From a bacterium (lineage in GTDB: Bacteria > SAR324 > XYD2-FULL-50-16), in contig JAHJTV010000009.1 of the NCBI GenBank assembly GCA_018829445.1, positions 28,967 to 92,966 of the forward strand: 64,000 nt of DNA, written 5' to 3'. A program made the translations under genes and the position numbers. Under the pieces are notes generated by a model, which was not told the DNA's origin, ran no database searches, and saw nothing but the letters and a program-made list of their open reading frames with translations. How positions within the stretch are numbered: the first letter of the stretch is position 1; the number at the start of each line of letters is the position of its first letter. This document shows, one piece after another, positions 1 to 9,322 of this stretch.

Positions 1-432
1 TTTAGGGCTGCAGGAAAGAAAGCCGGAGAGACGTTCCTGGTGAAAAACAGGCACAATCAATCCGCTATTCATCTTTTTCAGCAATTGTTTTGTCTCCTCT
101 TGCTCGTCGGCTATAACAGCCTCTGTCATCAGTTTTCTGTCCCTGTTCAGATTCATGATGATTGTATCGGACAAAGCCACTTCCTGCCCGATTAAGCTTG
201 GGTCTCCTCCCCGAATGGCCTTTATTGTAAACACATTGGAGGGGTGCGTTTCAGCCAGGCAGAGTGCTGTTACTTCAATCCCTTTAAAACCCATGCAGGT
301 TCTCATGATGATATCATAAACCTGCTCGATGGTCTGTGCGGAATTTAAGGCATGGGAAAACTCAACAATCGTTTCCAGACTTAAAATCTTTTTTTCCAGT
401 GCTGTTTCTATCGAATCGATGTTTTCAGCCAT
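1..432 (-). CDS. GAF-domain-like sensory protein, N-terminal part (gene runs off the window edge)
   Basis: Open minus-strand frame from ATG at 432 (MAENIDSIETALEKKILSLETIVEFSHALNSAQTIEQVYDIIMRTCMGFKGIEVTALCLAE...) to the window edge; GAF-like pattern; not in the supplied ORF track because truncated. Confidence 0.65.
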   Translation of the reverse strand, partial: MAENIDSIETALEKKILSLETIVEFSHALNSAQTIEQVYDIIMRTCMGFKGIEVTALCLAETHPSNVFTIKAIRGGDPSLIGQEVALSDTIIMNLNRDRKLMTEAVIADEQEETKQLLKKMNSGLIVPVFHQERLSGFLSCSPK

Positions 433-462
433 TATCCACAGCTCACAAAAGCCACCAAAAAA

Positions 463-804
463 TCAGGGATTATAACTATCAATACCCTGTTCTTTGGTGT
501 CAAAAAATTTAAAGAAATCGTCCATATCAAGCAGTTTAAAAACACGTTTTACCTTGGGAGCCATGCCGGAAAAGCGGATATCTCCGTTTTTCTCCCTGAT
601 CCGTTTTATCACGCCGATAAAACAACCGATTCCGGCGCTGCTGATATAGGTTAATTCAGGAATATGAAACAGTATCTGTGAATTATCAGAATTGGCCAGC
701 GGTTCCAGGAGGGCTTCCAACCTGGGGCTGGTATCTGCATTGAGTATTCCCGCTAATTCTATAATATCCACTGTTGTCGGCTTTTCATGATTAATTGTTA
801 ACAT
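463..804 (-). CDS. STAS-domain anti-sigma factor antagonist
   Basis: 113 aa with STAS pattern including ELTYISSAGIGCFIGVIKRIREKNGDIRFSGMAPKVKRVFKLLDMDDFF. Confidence 0.9.
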   Translation of the reverse strand: MLTINHEKPTTVDIIELAGILNADTSPRLEALLEPLANSDNSQILFHIPELTYISSAGIGCFIGVIKRIREKNGDIRFSGMAPKVKRVFKLLDMDDFFKFFDTKEQGIDSYNP

Positions 805-863
805 GGTTACTCTACCTTCACTTTAGGTTTATTGGGAAATAAGAATACGAGTAGTGTGTCTTT

Positions 864-1418
864 CTATTTTTTTGCCGGAGAGGCAAATTTCACCATCGTC
901 AGTGTGTTGCTAATGCCGGGGACGACGGTATATTCCACTTCATCCATAATTTTTTTGATCAAATAAACCCCCAACCCCCCTTTGGAAAGCCGCTGTAAAT
1001 ACTCCTCTTTGTCCACCGGTGATAAGTTATTGGGATTAAACGTCTGCCCCTCCTCACCTCGATCGGTAAGTCTGATGGTTATCTTATTGGGCTCCAGGTC
1101 GATATCAACCGCAATTTTTCCTTCACCCGGCTTTCGATATGAGTGGGCAATCACATTAGTACAGGCTTCATCAATGGCCAGACCGATGTCCTCCAGATTT
1201 TCCTCATTGAAGGATTCGGAGTAGGTGGCTATCTTCTTGGTAATACGCCGAATCAATTCCAATTGCGATGTGTGACTGGGAAAAGTCAGCCGAATGCTTG
1301 CCGCAGTGTCTATCACGACCTGTTCCATCTCATCTTCCGGGATACCGAGTTCTTTTCCTTTTTCTTCCAGGAAGATCGCCAAATCATCCAGCTGTGTCTT
1401 CATTAATAGTATTTTCAT
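864..1418 (-). CDS. Anti-sigma regulatory factor / serine kinase (RsbW-like HATPase)
   Basis: IGLAIDEACTNVIAHSY (N box) and GGLGVYLIKKIMDEVEY (G box) motifs; adjacent to STAS and SpoIIE genes. Confidence 0.9.
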   Translation of the reverse strand: MKILLMKTQLDDLAIFLEEKGKELGIPEDEMEQVVIDTAASIRLTFPSHTSQLELIRRITKKIATYSESFNEENLEDIGLAIDEACTNVIAHSYRKPGEGKIAVDIDLEPNKITIRLTDRGEEGQTFNPNNLSPVDKEEYLQRLSKGGLGVYLIKKIMDEVEYTVVPGISNTLTMVKFASPAKK

Positions 1419-1460
1419 GTCAGATCCTCCTTAACATTTGGTTAATGGACAGGAAAGGTG

Positions 1461-2990
1461 TCATATTCGCCTTAGTGCTATCATGGTTATATCGTCGTTT
1501 TGATCAGCATTGCCTTGAAACAAGGATATCTCTTTTCGGATCTTCTTCACAACATTTTCTGCTGATAATGCCAATGATTCCTGCAACAATGAATACAGTT
1601 TGGTTTCACCATACATCTCTCCCTGGTTATTGACAGTATCCGTTAATCCGTCCGAATACAGAATAATCAAATCACCCGGATTAATGCTGAAGCTTATGGT
1701 TTGAATTCTTGAATCGAAATATTCTAAATGGGAACGGCTAAAAGGATAACCTTGAGGTTTGACAAAAACAGTAGCCCCTGATTTGGATACAATATGGACA
1801 AAAGGTTCATGGCCCGCATTCACGCAAGTGATTCTGGCGGTTTTAGTGTTTAACAGGAGATATCCCATGGTTAAAAACCGGTTTTCTGCGAATTCTTTTG
1901 ATAGACTCTTGTTCAGAGCCTTAAATAACGCGATGGGATCCTTGTGCAGATCGGTTTTGTCTTTTAATAAAACCCTGGCCGTATTGGCATGCAACGTTGC
2001 CGCCATACCTTTGTCTGAAGCATCGGCCACGACCATCCCAATAAACTCATCATCGATCTCAATAAAATCAAAATAATCGCCGCTCATTTCCCGGGCAGGA
2101 AGAAAGAGGGAGGCCAACTCATATCCCAAAATTATGGGTGATTTTTTCGGCAGGTATTCATTCTGCACTGCGGCCGCCGCCCTCAACTCTCCTTCCATTC
2201 GAGCTTTGATTGCCATATCATCCGATGATTTTTGCAGGGTCAGGCGCATCTCATTAATTGCTGATACAACCAGATCCAGTTCGTCAGGGAGTTCATTACC
2301 TGCTCTTTTTCTGGAGAGCACAAGCGGCTCCTGTAACCGGTTCAAATCAAGTGATTTTGCATAGTCTCCCAAAGACCTCAAATGACGGGCAATCATGAAT
2401 TGGATCAGAAAAAGAATGAATGTAGAAACAACGAATGTTTTGCCGGTCTGTGTTGCCAGAATGATAAGTAGGCGATCCAGTAGTCGTGAGTAAACGCCGG
2501 ACATGGTCGCCGTCACTTCCAGTATGCCTATTATTCCCCTTTGATCCATGGTGATGGGAAAAGTATGGGATATGGTACGGCTGACAGCCGGATTACCTGC
2601 CTCCATGTAGACGATTCCATCTGAATGCACAATCCTGAGATATTTTATATCCCGCAATGTCAGGATACCGCGAAGGTTGGTAGCTGTGGCATTTTGATCA
2701 AGATCCCAAAGATTATAGGCGATACTTTCAAGGTAACTGTTTTCAATCTGTGCAAACTGTTCTTCAACAAACCCAACATCCTTTTGATAATCAAAAAACA
2801 ACTGCAGTCCGGTGGCGAAGAAAGAGACAAAAAAGCTAAAGATAAGAATTCGAGAAAGCAAACGGACGGAAACAGATCTGCTTCTAACCGACTGATTACT
2901 TATTTGAGCTGATGCCATTGTCCCGGATACCTTTGATATGACAGATTTTATTAATTGATAATCGATCTTGCAATGAATCCATGTTGTCAA
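1461..2990 (-). CDS. Membrane-anchored PP2C/SpoIIE-type serine phosphatase
   Basis: N-terminal TM and sensor region, then PP2C motifs AREMSGDYFDF, GMVVADASDKGMAATLHAN, CVNAGHEP, LILYSDGLTDTVN, NADQNDDITMIAL. True start may be an internal Met (e.g. MASAQISNQ). Confidence 0.9.
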   Translation of the reverse strand: MTTWIHCKIDYQLIKSVISKVSGTMASAQISNQSVRSRSVSVRLLSRILIFSFFVSFFATGLQLFFDYQKDVGFVEEQFAQIENSYLESIAYNLWDLDQNATATNLRGILTLRDIKYLRIVHSDGIVYMEAGNPAVSRTISHTFPITMDQRGIIGILEVTATMSGVYSRLLDRLLIILATQTGKTFVVSTFILFLIQFMIARHLRSLGDYAKSLDLNRLQEPLVLSRKRAGNELPDELDLVVSAINEMRLTLQKSSDDMAIKARMEGELRAAAAVQNEYLPKKSPIILGYELASLFLPAREMSGDYFDFIEIDDEFIGMVVADASDKGMAATLHANTARVLLKDKTDLHKDPIALFKALNKSLSKEFAENRFLTMGYLLLNTKTARITCVNAGHEPFVHIVSKSGATVFVKPQGYPFSRSHLEYFDSRIQTISFSINPGDLIILYSDGLTDTVNNQGEMYGETKLYSLLQESLALSAENVVKKIRKEISLFQGNADQNDDITMIALRRI

Positions 2991-3328
2991 TGGTGAGGTC
3001 CCGCCTTTCGTTTACATACCAGCAGATATGGGCCTAACCACGGGATTTGAAGTTAGCTGGTCTTCCTCTTAAATCAAGCAGAATCATTTTTTTTTCACTG
3101 CTACGTGACACTATAGTCCAATTACCGCAGAAGATCAATTTTTTTGCATTATCACGGATTTTTAATATGGGGAAATACTATTTAATGATTTCAACATGAG
3201 GGTGGATAAGTGATCGAGTGTGAGCCAAGTGATAAATTTCCTTTAAAAAACTCTCTGGAATTTTCCTTTGGTGCCGGTTAGTATAGAGTCACCGAATAAG
3301 TCATAAAGAAACATTAAAGAGGCGAATA

Positions 3329-4714
3329 ATGGATCTCCAAAATACTGAGCATGAGGGGAATGATAGAGTTTCAGCGATTAGGAAAAGAATCTCTGAGAAG
3401 ATTAGGGACTATGACAAGTATTCTTTTACAGTTCAGCAAGACAGTGCTTTAAAGACTTTTTTTGACCTGGCTCAGGAATTTGAAGAACAGCGGGACTTTT
3501 ATTTTATTTGCGTGCTGATTCCCAAGGTGTTTTTCCAAATTGACTGTAACCTTTACCTGATGAATGAAGAAAAACACTTTGAATTAGTATGTAGCTCAGA
3601 TCCTTCGAAGTATGATTCCAAAATAGAAGTAATTTATGAGTTTGAGATTAATGAGAGCCGGTCTTTCAAAAATAATTGTTTCACTATTCCCATCAAAGGA
3701 AATATGGACCTTTTATCCAATCTTGCGAATTATCATAAGGACGGGGTTTTAGGTGTTTTCGAGATTTACTCCTCTTCCACACTCTCCAATCACATGAAGC
3801 TTTTTTTTGAGAAGTTTGTAAACCGGATAGGTTTTCAACTCCACAACAGATTCATGACTGATAAAAACAGGGAGCACCTTCAGTTTATCAAAAATCTGGT
3901 AACTGACATTGGACATAATGTTATCGTGCCCAATATGTATTTTAAGTTCTATTTTAAGAGGCTGAAAGGAAAAATAGATAGGACAAATGCCATCAGCAGA
4001 GAAATGATCAAGCAGGCGAAAGATTTTGATGAGGAAAGGATTGGACAAAGCCCCAGTGACATGCATCTTCTCGCAAAGGAGCTGAGTTATGTAAACAGAT
4101 CAATGGAGACACAGTTTCAACAGATTCTTTCCCATTATGAGCAAACAAGCCTGTTCCTGGAAACTTTGCTTCGGCGGTCCCATTTCGAAGAAGGCCGATA
4201 TGTGATTGAACCGAAAACGGTCAATTTTAGAGAAAAAGTAATTCGACCGCAGCTGGATCGATATATACCCCATTTAGAAGAGCGGGGAATTTCCGTTGAT
4301 AACCAACTCTCCAGTATACCTGGTGAAGAAATTATTGTGGTTGCAGATGTGGGTCTGATTTCCCAGGCATATGCCAATCTTTTCAGTAATGCTGTAAAAT
4401 ATACGCGAGAGGTTCGGGATGCAGAGGGCAACTGCCACAAATTTGTAACCGTTGGGATGGAAGTGTTAAAAGATTATTTCAGAGAAGGAAAAGATGGTAT
4501 AAAATTCAATGTCTTCAGCACCGGGCCTCATATCCCTCCGGAAGATGTTCCAAGCCTATTTGAGGAGGGATTCAGGGGCAAAAATGTGGAAAGTGAATAT
4601 GGAACCGGTCATGGTCTGCGGTTTATCAAAGAAGTGATAGAGCTTCACGGCGGTGTTGAAGGTTATGAAGCTACTCCTTTTGGAAACAATTTCTTTTTTA
4701 TACTGCCCAAGTAA
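3329..4714 (+). CDS. Sensor histidine kinase-like protein with GAF-like N-terminus
   Basis: C-terminal HATPase motifs YANLFSNAVKYTREV and GTGHGLRFIKEVIELHGG; candidate H box DIGHNVIVPN. Confidence 0.8.
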   Translation: MDLQNTEHEGNDRVSAIRKRISEKIRDYDKYSFTVQQDSALKTFFDLAQEFEEQRDFYFICVLIPKVFFQIDCNLYLMNEEKHFELVCSSDPSKYDSKIEVIYEFEINESRSFKNNCFTIPIKGNMDLLSNLANYHKDGVLGVFEIYSSSTLSNHMKLFFEKFVNRIGFQLHNRFMTDKNREHLQFIKNLVTDIGHNVIVPNMYFKFYFKRLKGKIDRTNAISREMIKQAKDFDEERIGQSPSDMHLLAKELSYVNRSMETQFQQILSHYEQTSLFLETLLRRSHFEEGRYVIEPKTVNFREKVIRPQLDRYIPHLEERGISVDNQLSSIPGEEIIVVADVGLISQAYANLFSNAVKYTREVRDAEGNCHKFVTVGMEVLKDYFREGKDGIKFNVFSTGPHIPPEDVPSLFEEGFRGKNVESEYGTGHGLRFIKEVIELHGGVEGYEATPFGNNFFFILPK

Positions 4715-5182
4715 TTCTCATTGCTGACTTCATGCTTGGTTCATCAAATGCTAAGGCTTATGATGTGATGACTTTCTCAGGAACCTGTACCTTTTGGGGC
4801 TCTGTTTAAAATAGGAAAGTCCACTTTGAAAATCGAAACGCTCTTTCAGTCCTCAGAAATCAAAAATTTTACTAAAACCAATTGGATTCAGAGATATAAA
4901 TAATTAGTAGCAGGAGGCTGATTGGCAATTAGAAAGTCTGTATCCAAAATGTTTTCTTGCGATATTCTCCTAACGCTTTATCGGTACAGAAAAATGTGGA
5001 ATTCGTGGTGTCTTCAGAATTACCAAACCAGTCCTTCGGCTTTTATGAGCATTATCCCAAGTTGAAACGTTCTGATCTTTAACGCAGAAGAATACCTTGA
5101 CTCAACGAATCTAAGTTTTTACTATTACCTCATCTCACTCTCAGATATTAAAGCGACCTTAAATCCATGAGCAGGAGTACAA

Positions 5183-6226
5183 ATGAATGTCTCAAACATG
5201 GGTATGCGTCTATTCTTCAAGATACTTCTTGCGAACGGTTTATCACTACAGAAAATCGAACAATCAACCGGTATTATTAGGGCTGAGCTTGACAATCCAC
5301 GATGCAAAGTCCCGATGAATCATTTTATTAAGTTAGCCGAAATCGGTTTCAAAGTTACTGGGGATGACACCCTTGGACTTTATTTGATTAACTATGCTGA
5401 CAAGTCTCATTACGGTATTTTAACAACGCTTTCCATGAACTGTGATACTCTGTTGGAGGCATGTAAATGCTGGCCCCATTATAAAAAACTCAGCGCGGAG
5501 GCTAATGAGGTTGAAATCAGAGAGGAAAAAGAAAATTTGATTATTAGCTACGCCAACACATCCCGTTACCAGGTAAACTGGATTTCAGAATTTATAATGA
5601 ATTTTGCTGTCACTCTCTGTCGAAAATCATCCCTTTATGATATCAATCCACTAGAGGTCAGGTTCCAACATCCGGCTCCCAGTTATACCAATGAATATAA
5701 AAAAGTATTTAAAGCGCCGCTTCTATTCGAGCACAAGGAAAACGCGCTGGTTTTCAGCAAACATGACCTTAAACGCCCGATTCCCGGTGCCAATCCAGTT
5801 TTAAAGAACATAATGTTAGAACAAGCAAATGCATTGTTAAATGAGCAAACCCAAACAATAAAATATAAAGATCGTGTACGGGCCCTAATTCAAAAAAATA
5901 TTTCATCTCATAATCTGGACATTTACGTGGCAGCCTCAGAGCTGAGTATGCATCGCACAACTTTATATCGAAAACTAAATCAGGAAGGAACATCGTTTAA
6001 GAAAGTGCTGGAGGAGGTTCGCAAAGAATTTTCCTTGAAGTATATTGAACAAAATTTGTGTAATTATCAAATCGCTCACCTATTAGGTTATTCAGAACCA
6101 AGTGCTTTTCAAATTGCTTTTAAGAGATGGTTCAGAAAAAGTCCGGGTGAATATCGTCGCTTTTCAGCTAACCAACCAGGTAGCTTGTCTCAAAGTGAAA
6201 ACTATATGAATGACAAATTGTCATAA
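5183..6226 (+). CDS. AraC-family transcriptional regulator (OruR/ArgR-like architecture)
   Basis: C-terminal AraC HTH: LDIYVAASELSMHRTTLYRKLNQEGTSFKKVLEEVR...IAHLLGYSEPSAFQIAFKRWFRKSPGEYRR. Confidence 0.92.
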   Translation: MNVSNMGMRLFFKILLANGLSLQKIEQSTGIIRAELDNPRCKVPMNHFIKLAEIGFKVTGDDTLGLYLINYADKSHYGILTTLSMNCDTLLEACKCWPHYKKLSAEANEVEIREEKENLIISYANTSRYQVNWISEFIMNFAVTLCRKSSLYDINPLEVRFQHPAPSYTNEYKKVFKAPLLFEHKENALVFSKHDLKRPIPGANPVLKNIMLEQANALLNEQTQTIKYKDRVRALIQKNISSHNLDIYVAASELSMHRTTLYRKLNQEGTSFKKVLEEVRKEFSLKYIEQNLCNYQIAHLLGYSEPSAFQIAFKRWFRKSPGEYRRFSANQPGSLSQSENYMNDKLS

Positions 6227-6591
6227 ATACAAATAATTCCATTTGGTTATATTAGCCGGCCAAAAAAGACAAGAAGTACAACAAGTCGACATCAAATCCA
6301 AATTTTCTTATTAATTTAATGTATTGAAAGTTATGACAGTTTTATCTTGGTTGTTTTGGGTCAACCATGAGAATCAGAGCAACAACAACTGCCTTATTGC
6401 CCCGTTATTCCAGCAAAAAATCTACTTATTCTAATCCAAATTATTCCGATCAACAACTGCTTCAAATCGGGCTGACACAGCTTTTAATATCAGATCAACC
6501 AAGTCGCTCTCCTTCCGATTCTTCCAAATATTCCGATAGATCGTATCTACTTCACAGCAATAGTTGCTTTGGAACTTAAAAATACAGTTAT

Positions 6592-6850
6592 GAGTCCACT
6601 CCGAAAAGTATTATCTCGATCAATCTAAAGCTTTTTTACTCAATAATCAAAAAATCTTAGAAATTCTGAATCGATGTCATGCCGGACTTGCAGGCTGTGT
6701 CATAAAACAGAAAACGCACTTTAGCTGAGTTAGTTCGCACCGTGTCATGCCGGACTCCGATCCGGCATCCAATGTAAAATGCAATATATTTTAACTAGAT
6801 CCCGGATCAAGTCCGGGATGACAAGAAAATCGACTTTTTAGAGTGGACTC
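6592..6850. mobile_element. MITE-like non-autonomous element with TIRs and a putative 6-bp target duplication
   Basis: GAGTCCACTCCGAAAAGT (6592-6609) is the inverted complement of ACTTTTTAGAGTGGACTC (6833-6850), 16/18 matches. AGTTAT lies immediately outside both ends (6586-6591 and 6851-6856). No transposase ORF inside. Confidence 0.6.
6744..6822. repeat. Inverted pair of palindromic REP-like units (GTCATGCCGGACTCCGATCCGGCATCC / GATCCCGGATCAAGTCCGGGATGAC)
   Basis: Read directly; a further partial copy GTCATGCCGGACTTG at 6676. Confidence 0.75.
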
Positions 6851-7040
6851 AGTTATTGAAGTTTTATAACTGACTCCGATTACGATCGAACAAAATAACA
6901 AACCAACCCGGATGAAACGAAGTAATAGGAATCTGCATCGGATTATTATTCTTATATTCCGAGATCTTAAGTAAACCTGATAACATTAACAGCCATTTTA
7001 GTTCGAAATCTTCAATATACTTTTATGGAAGGGTTACCAA

Positions 7041-8237
7041 ATGGATCAAGCATTTTCAAAGATTAAAGTTCTCGATTTTACACAAGTATTAGCCGGGCCT
7101 TTTGCTACTCAACAGCTTGCTTTGCTGGGTGCTGATGTTATTAAGATCGAACCTCCTGGTTTCGGGGATCAATCCCGCCTTGTCGTTTCAGAGAAGAGCA
7201 AAGGAGAGCCCGTCTTGTTTCTTTGTGCTAATTCCGGGAAAAGGTCAATAACGCTCGACCTGAAAAAGTCGGAATCCAATGCGATTATTCGTCGTTTGCT
7301 GGAACACGCGGATGTGGTTATCGAAAATTTTCGACCGGGAGTTATGGATCGACTTGGTCTTGGTTATAAGACGATATCCGAACTTAACTCCCGTATCATC
7401 TATTGCTCCTTATCGGGATATGGTCAAGAAGGTCCCTATAAAACCAATGCAGCCTTTGATCCTGTGATCCAAGCCGAATGCGGATTAATGAGCATGACAG
7501 GTTTTCCGGAAACAGGTCCGGTCAGAACCGGCTTTCCAATTTCAGACACGGCTGCGGGTCTTATGGCGGCCTATGCTATTGCAGGCGCGTTGTTTCGACG
7601 GGAAAACTGCGGAAAGGGGCAGTATTTGGATGTCTCCATGTTAGACTCGATGATTACACTGCAAAACTCCACCCTTTTTGTTTATCTACATACCGGAGAG
7701 AAGCCGACGCTACAGGGAAACGGTTCGCACACGGGTTTACCAACAATGAATACCTACCCAACCAAGGACAGCTACATACAAATATCGTTCTATTCAGATG
7801 TCCATTACCAAAAAATGTGCGAGATAATCTCCCGGCTGGATCTAATAGAAGACTCCCGTTTTAACTCAATGGCAATGAGGGAGCAAAATGCAAGAATACT
7901 GGCCAGTGAAATTAAAACGGCGTTTGCGGAAAAAGACACTCAAACCTGGCTGGATCTTTTTTTAAATGCAAAACTACCAGCCGGCATGGTTAGAGATTGC
8001 GAGGAAGTCGTTAATCATCCCCAGCTTAAGCACAGGGATTTGATCATGGAACTGCCACCGCTATCCGGATCAGAAAAGCCATTCAAAACCGTAGGCACAG
8101 GATTTAAGGCCAACCAGGGAAGTCCCTCCGGAAGCCGCAGGCCACCTAAACTGGGCGAACATACGAAAGAAATACTTGCTGAGCTGGGATATCAAAAAGA
8201 GGACATCACAGAGTTTATTAATAGTGGTGTTGTCTAG
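7041..8237 (+). CDS. CaiB/BaiF (family III) CoA-transferase
   Basis: KIKVLDFTQVLAGPFATQQLALLGADVIKIEPPGFGDQ...SLDLKKSE-like...DVVIENFRPGVMDRLGLGY...YCSLSGYGQEGPY. Confidence 0.95.
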   Translation: MDQAFSKIKVLDFTQVLAGPFATQQLALLGADVIKIEPPGFGDQSRLVVSEKSKGEPVLFLCANSGKRSITLDLKKSESNAIIRRLLEHADVVIENFRPGVMDRLGLGYKTISELNSRIIYCSLSGYGQEGPYKTNAAFDPVIQAECGLMSMTGFPETGPVRTGFPISDTAAGLMAAYAIAGALFRRENCGKGQYLDVSMLDSMITLQNSTLFVYLHTGEKPTLQGNGSHTGLPTMNTYPTKDSYIQISFYSDVHYQKMCEIISRLDLIEDSRFNSMAMREQNARILASEIKTAFAEKDTQTWLDLFLNAKLPAGMVRDCEEVVNHPQLKHRDLIMELPPLSGSEKPFKTVGTGFKANQGSPSGSRRPPKLGEHTKEILAELGYQKEDITEFINSGVV

Positions 8238-8346
8238 AAATAAACTTTTCCAAATGATCCGATCTTTGACCTTGTGCAAGATCGCTCTTCAAAAACTGCC
8301 TGATCTAAAGATTTGCCGGATCAGTATTTATAATAGGAGTTTACAA

Positions 8347-9096
8347 ATGTCGAAGCCCGTTCTTATTTACAGCGTAAAAGATAGTATTGCACATATTATG
8401 CTCAATCGTCCTGAAAAACGAAATGCACTTAACTCAGAACTCTGCATTGAGTTGGGTAAAGCGTGGAAGCGCTTTCAAAATGACCCTGATGCACGTGTCG
8501 CAGTGGTCAGCGGCGCTGGTAAGGTGTTTTGTGCCGGCGCCGATCTGGGCTTCGATTTAACAATAGAAGCCTTGACGCAGATTTTTCCGGATAATGGTTA
8601 TGCTGTCTGTAAGCCGATTGTATGTGCTGTTCAAGGGGGAGCGTTGGGGGTTGGTTTTTCACTGGCAATTAAATGTTGTGATTTAACAGTTATGGGCGAT
8701 AGTGCCATCCTGGCATACCCGGAGTCTAAAATAGGAACACTTGGCGGAATTATTGATCACACTGCAGTTATGCCTTTTAAGGTGGCCCTGGAATTCACAA
8801 TGACAGGAGAACCGATATCTTCTTCACGCGCATATGAATTGGGGCTTATCAATAAAGTTGTGAAAGATGAAGAGGTACTTGAGGAAGCATTCCGGTTTGC
8901 ACGTATTTTGGCTGGAAATGCTCCAATGGTTCTTGAAGCGCTTAAGTATTGCTATTACAAAACACAAAATACATCGAAGGATGATTATCGGCGAGATACA
9001 GAACGACTGATTAAACCAATTATGGAGAGCGAAGATTTTAAAGAAGGTGTGCTGGCCTTTATAGAAAAGAGAAAGCCCAACTTTGTGGGCCGGTAA
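8347..9096 (+). CDS. Enoyl-CoA hydratase/isomerase family protein
   Basis: Probable start MSKPVLIYSVKD at 8347 with an upstream AGGAG; ORF track starts further upstream at 8176. Crotonase pattern HIMLNRPEKRNALNSELC...SGAGKVFCAGADL...VQGGALGVGFSLAI. Confidence 0.93.
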   Translation: MSKPVLIYSVKDSIAHIMLNRPEKRNALNSELCIELGKAWKRFQNDPDARVAVVSGAGKVFCAGADLGFDLTIEALTQIFPDNGYAVCKPIVCAVQGGALGVGFSLAIKCCDLTVMGDSAILAYPESKIGTLGGIIDHTAVMPFKVALEFTMTGEPISSSRAYELGLINKVVKDEEVLEEAFRFARILAGNAPMVLEALKYCYYKTQNTSKDDYRRDTERLIKPIMESEDFKEGVLAFIEKRKPNFVGR

Positions 9097-9322
9097 TCTG
9101 CTCCCATTAAAAGCAGAATCGATTCTACTAAAACGCTAGGGACGGAACCGGGGTACTTGGACAACACTTAAAACTTCAGAAAACTGTCAACCTTCAAAAC
9201 CAAGATTGATGAATTTAAAAACGAATTACGTCGACGGATAAAATTGTATTTTGGTGAAGACCATTTCAGGATGTTAGCGTTTGAGTTTTTTCTAACCGAA
9301 GAATAAAAAAGGAGAGTTAATT

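Noticed and set aside
982-1633. Plus-strand ORFs antisense to the anti-sigma/SpoIIE genes
   Set aside because: Overlap strong minus-strand coding genes; composition looks like shadow ORFs.
6367-6579. 70-aa ORF before the MITE-like element
   Set aside because: Low-complexity Ser/Thr-rich translation, no family resemblance; likely non-coding.
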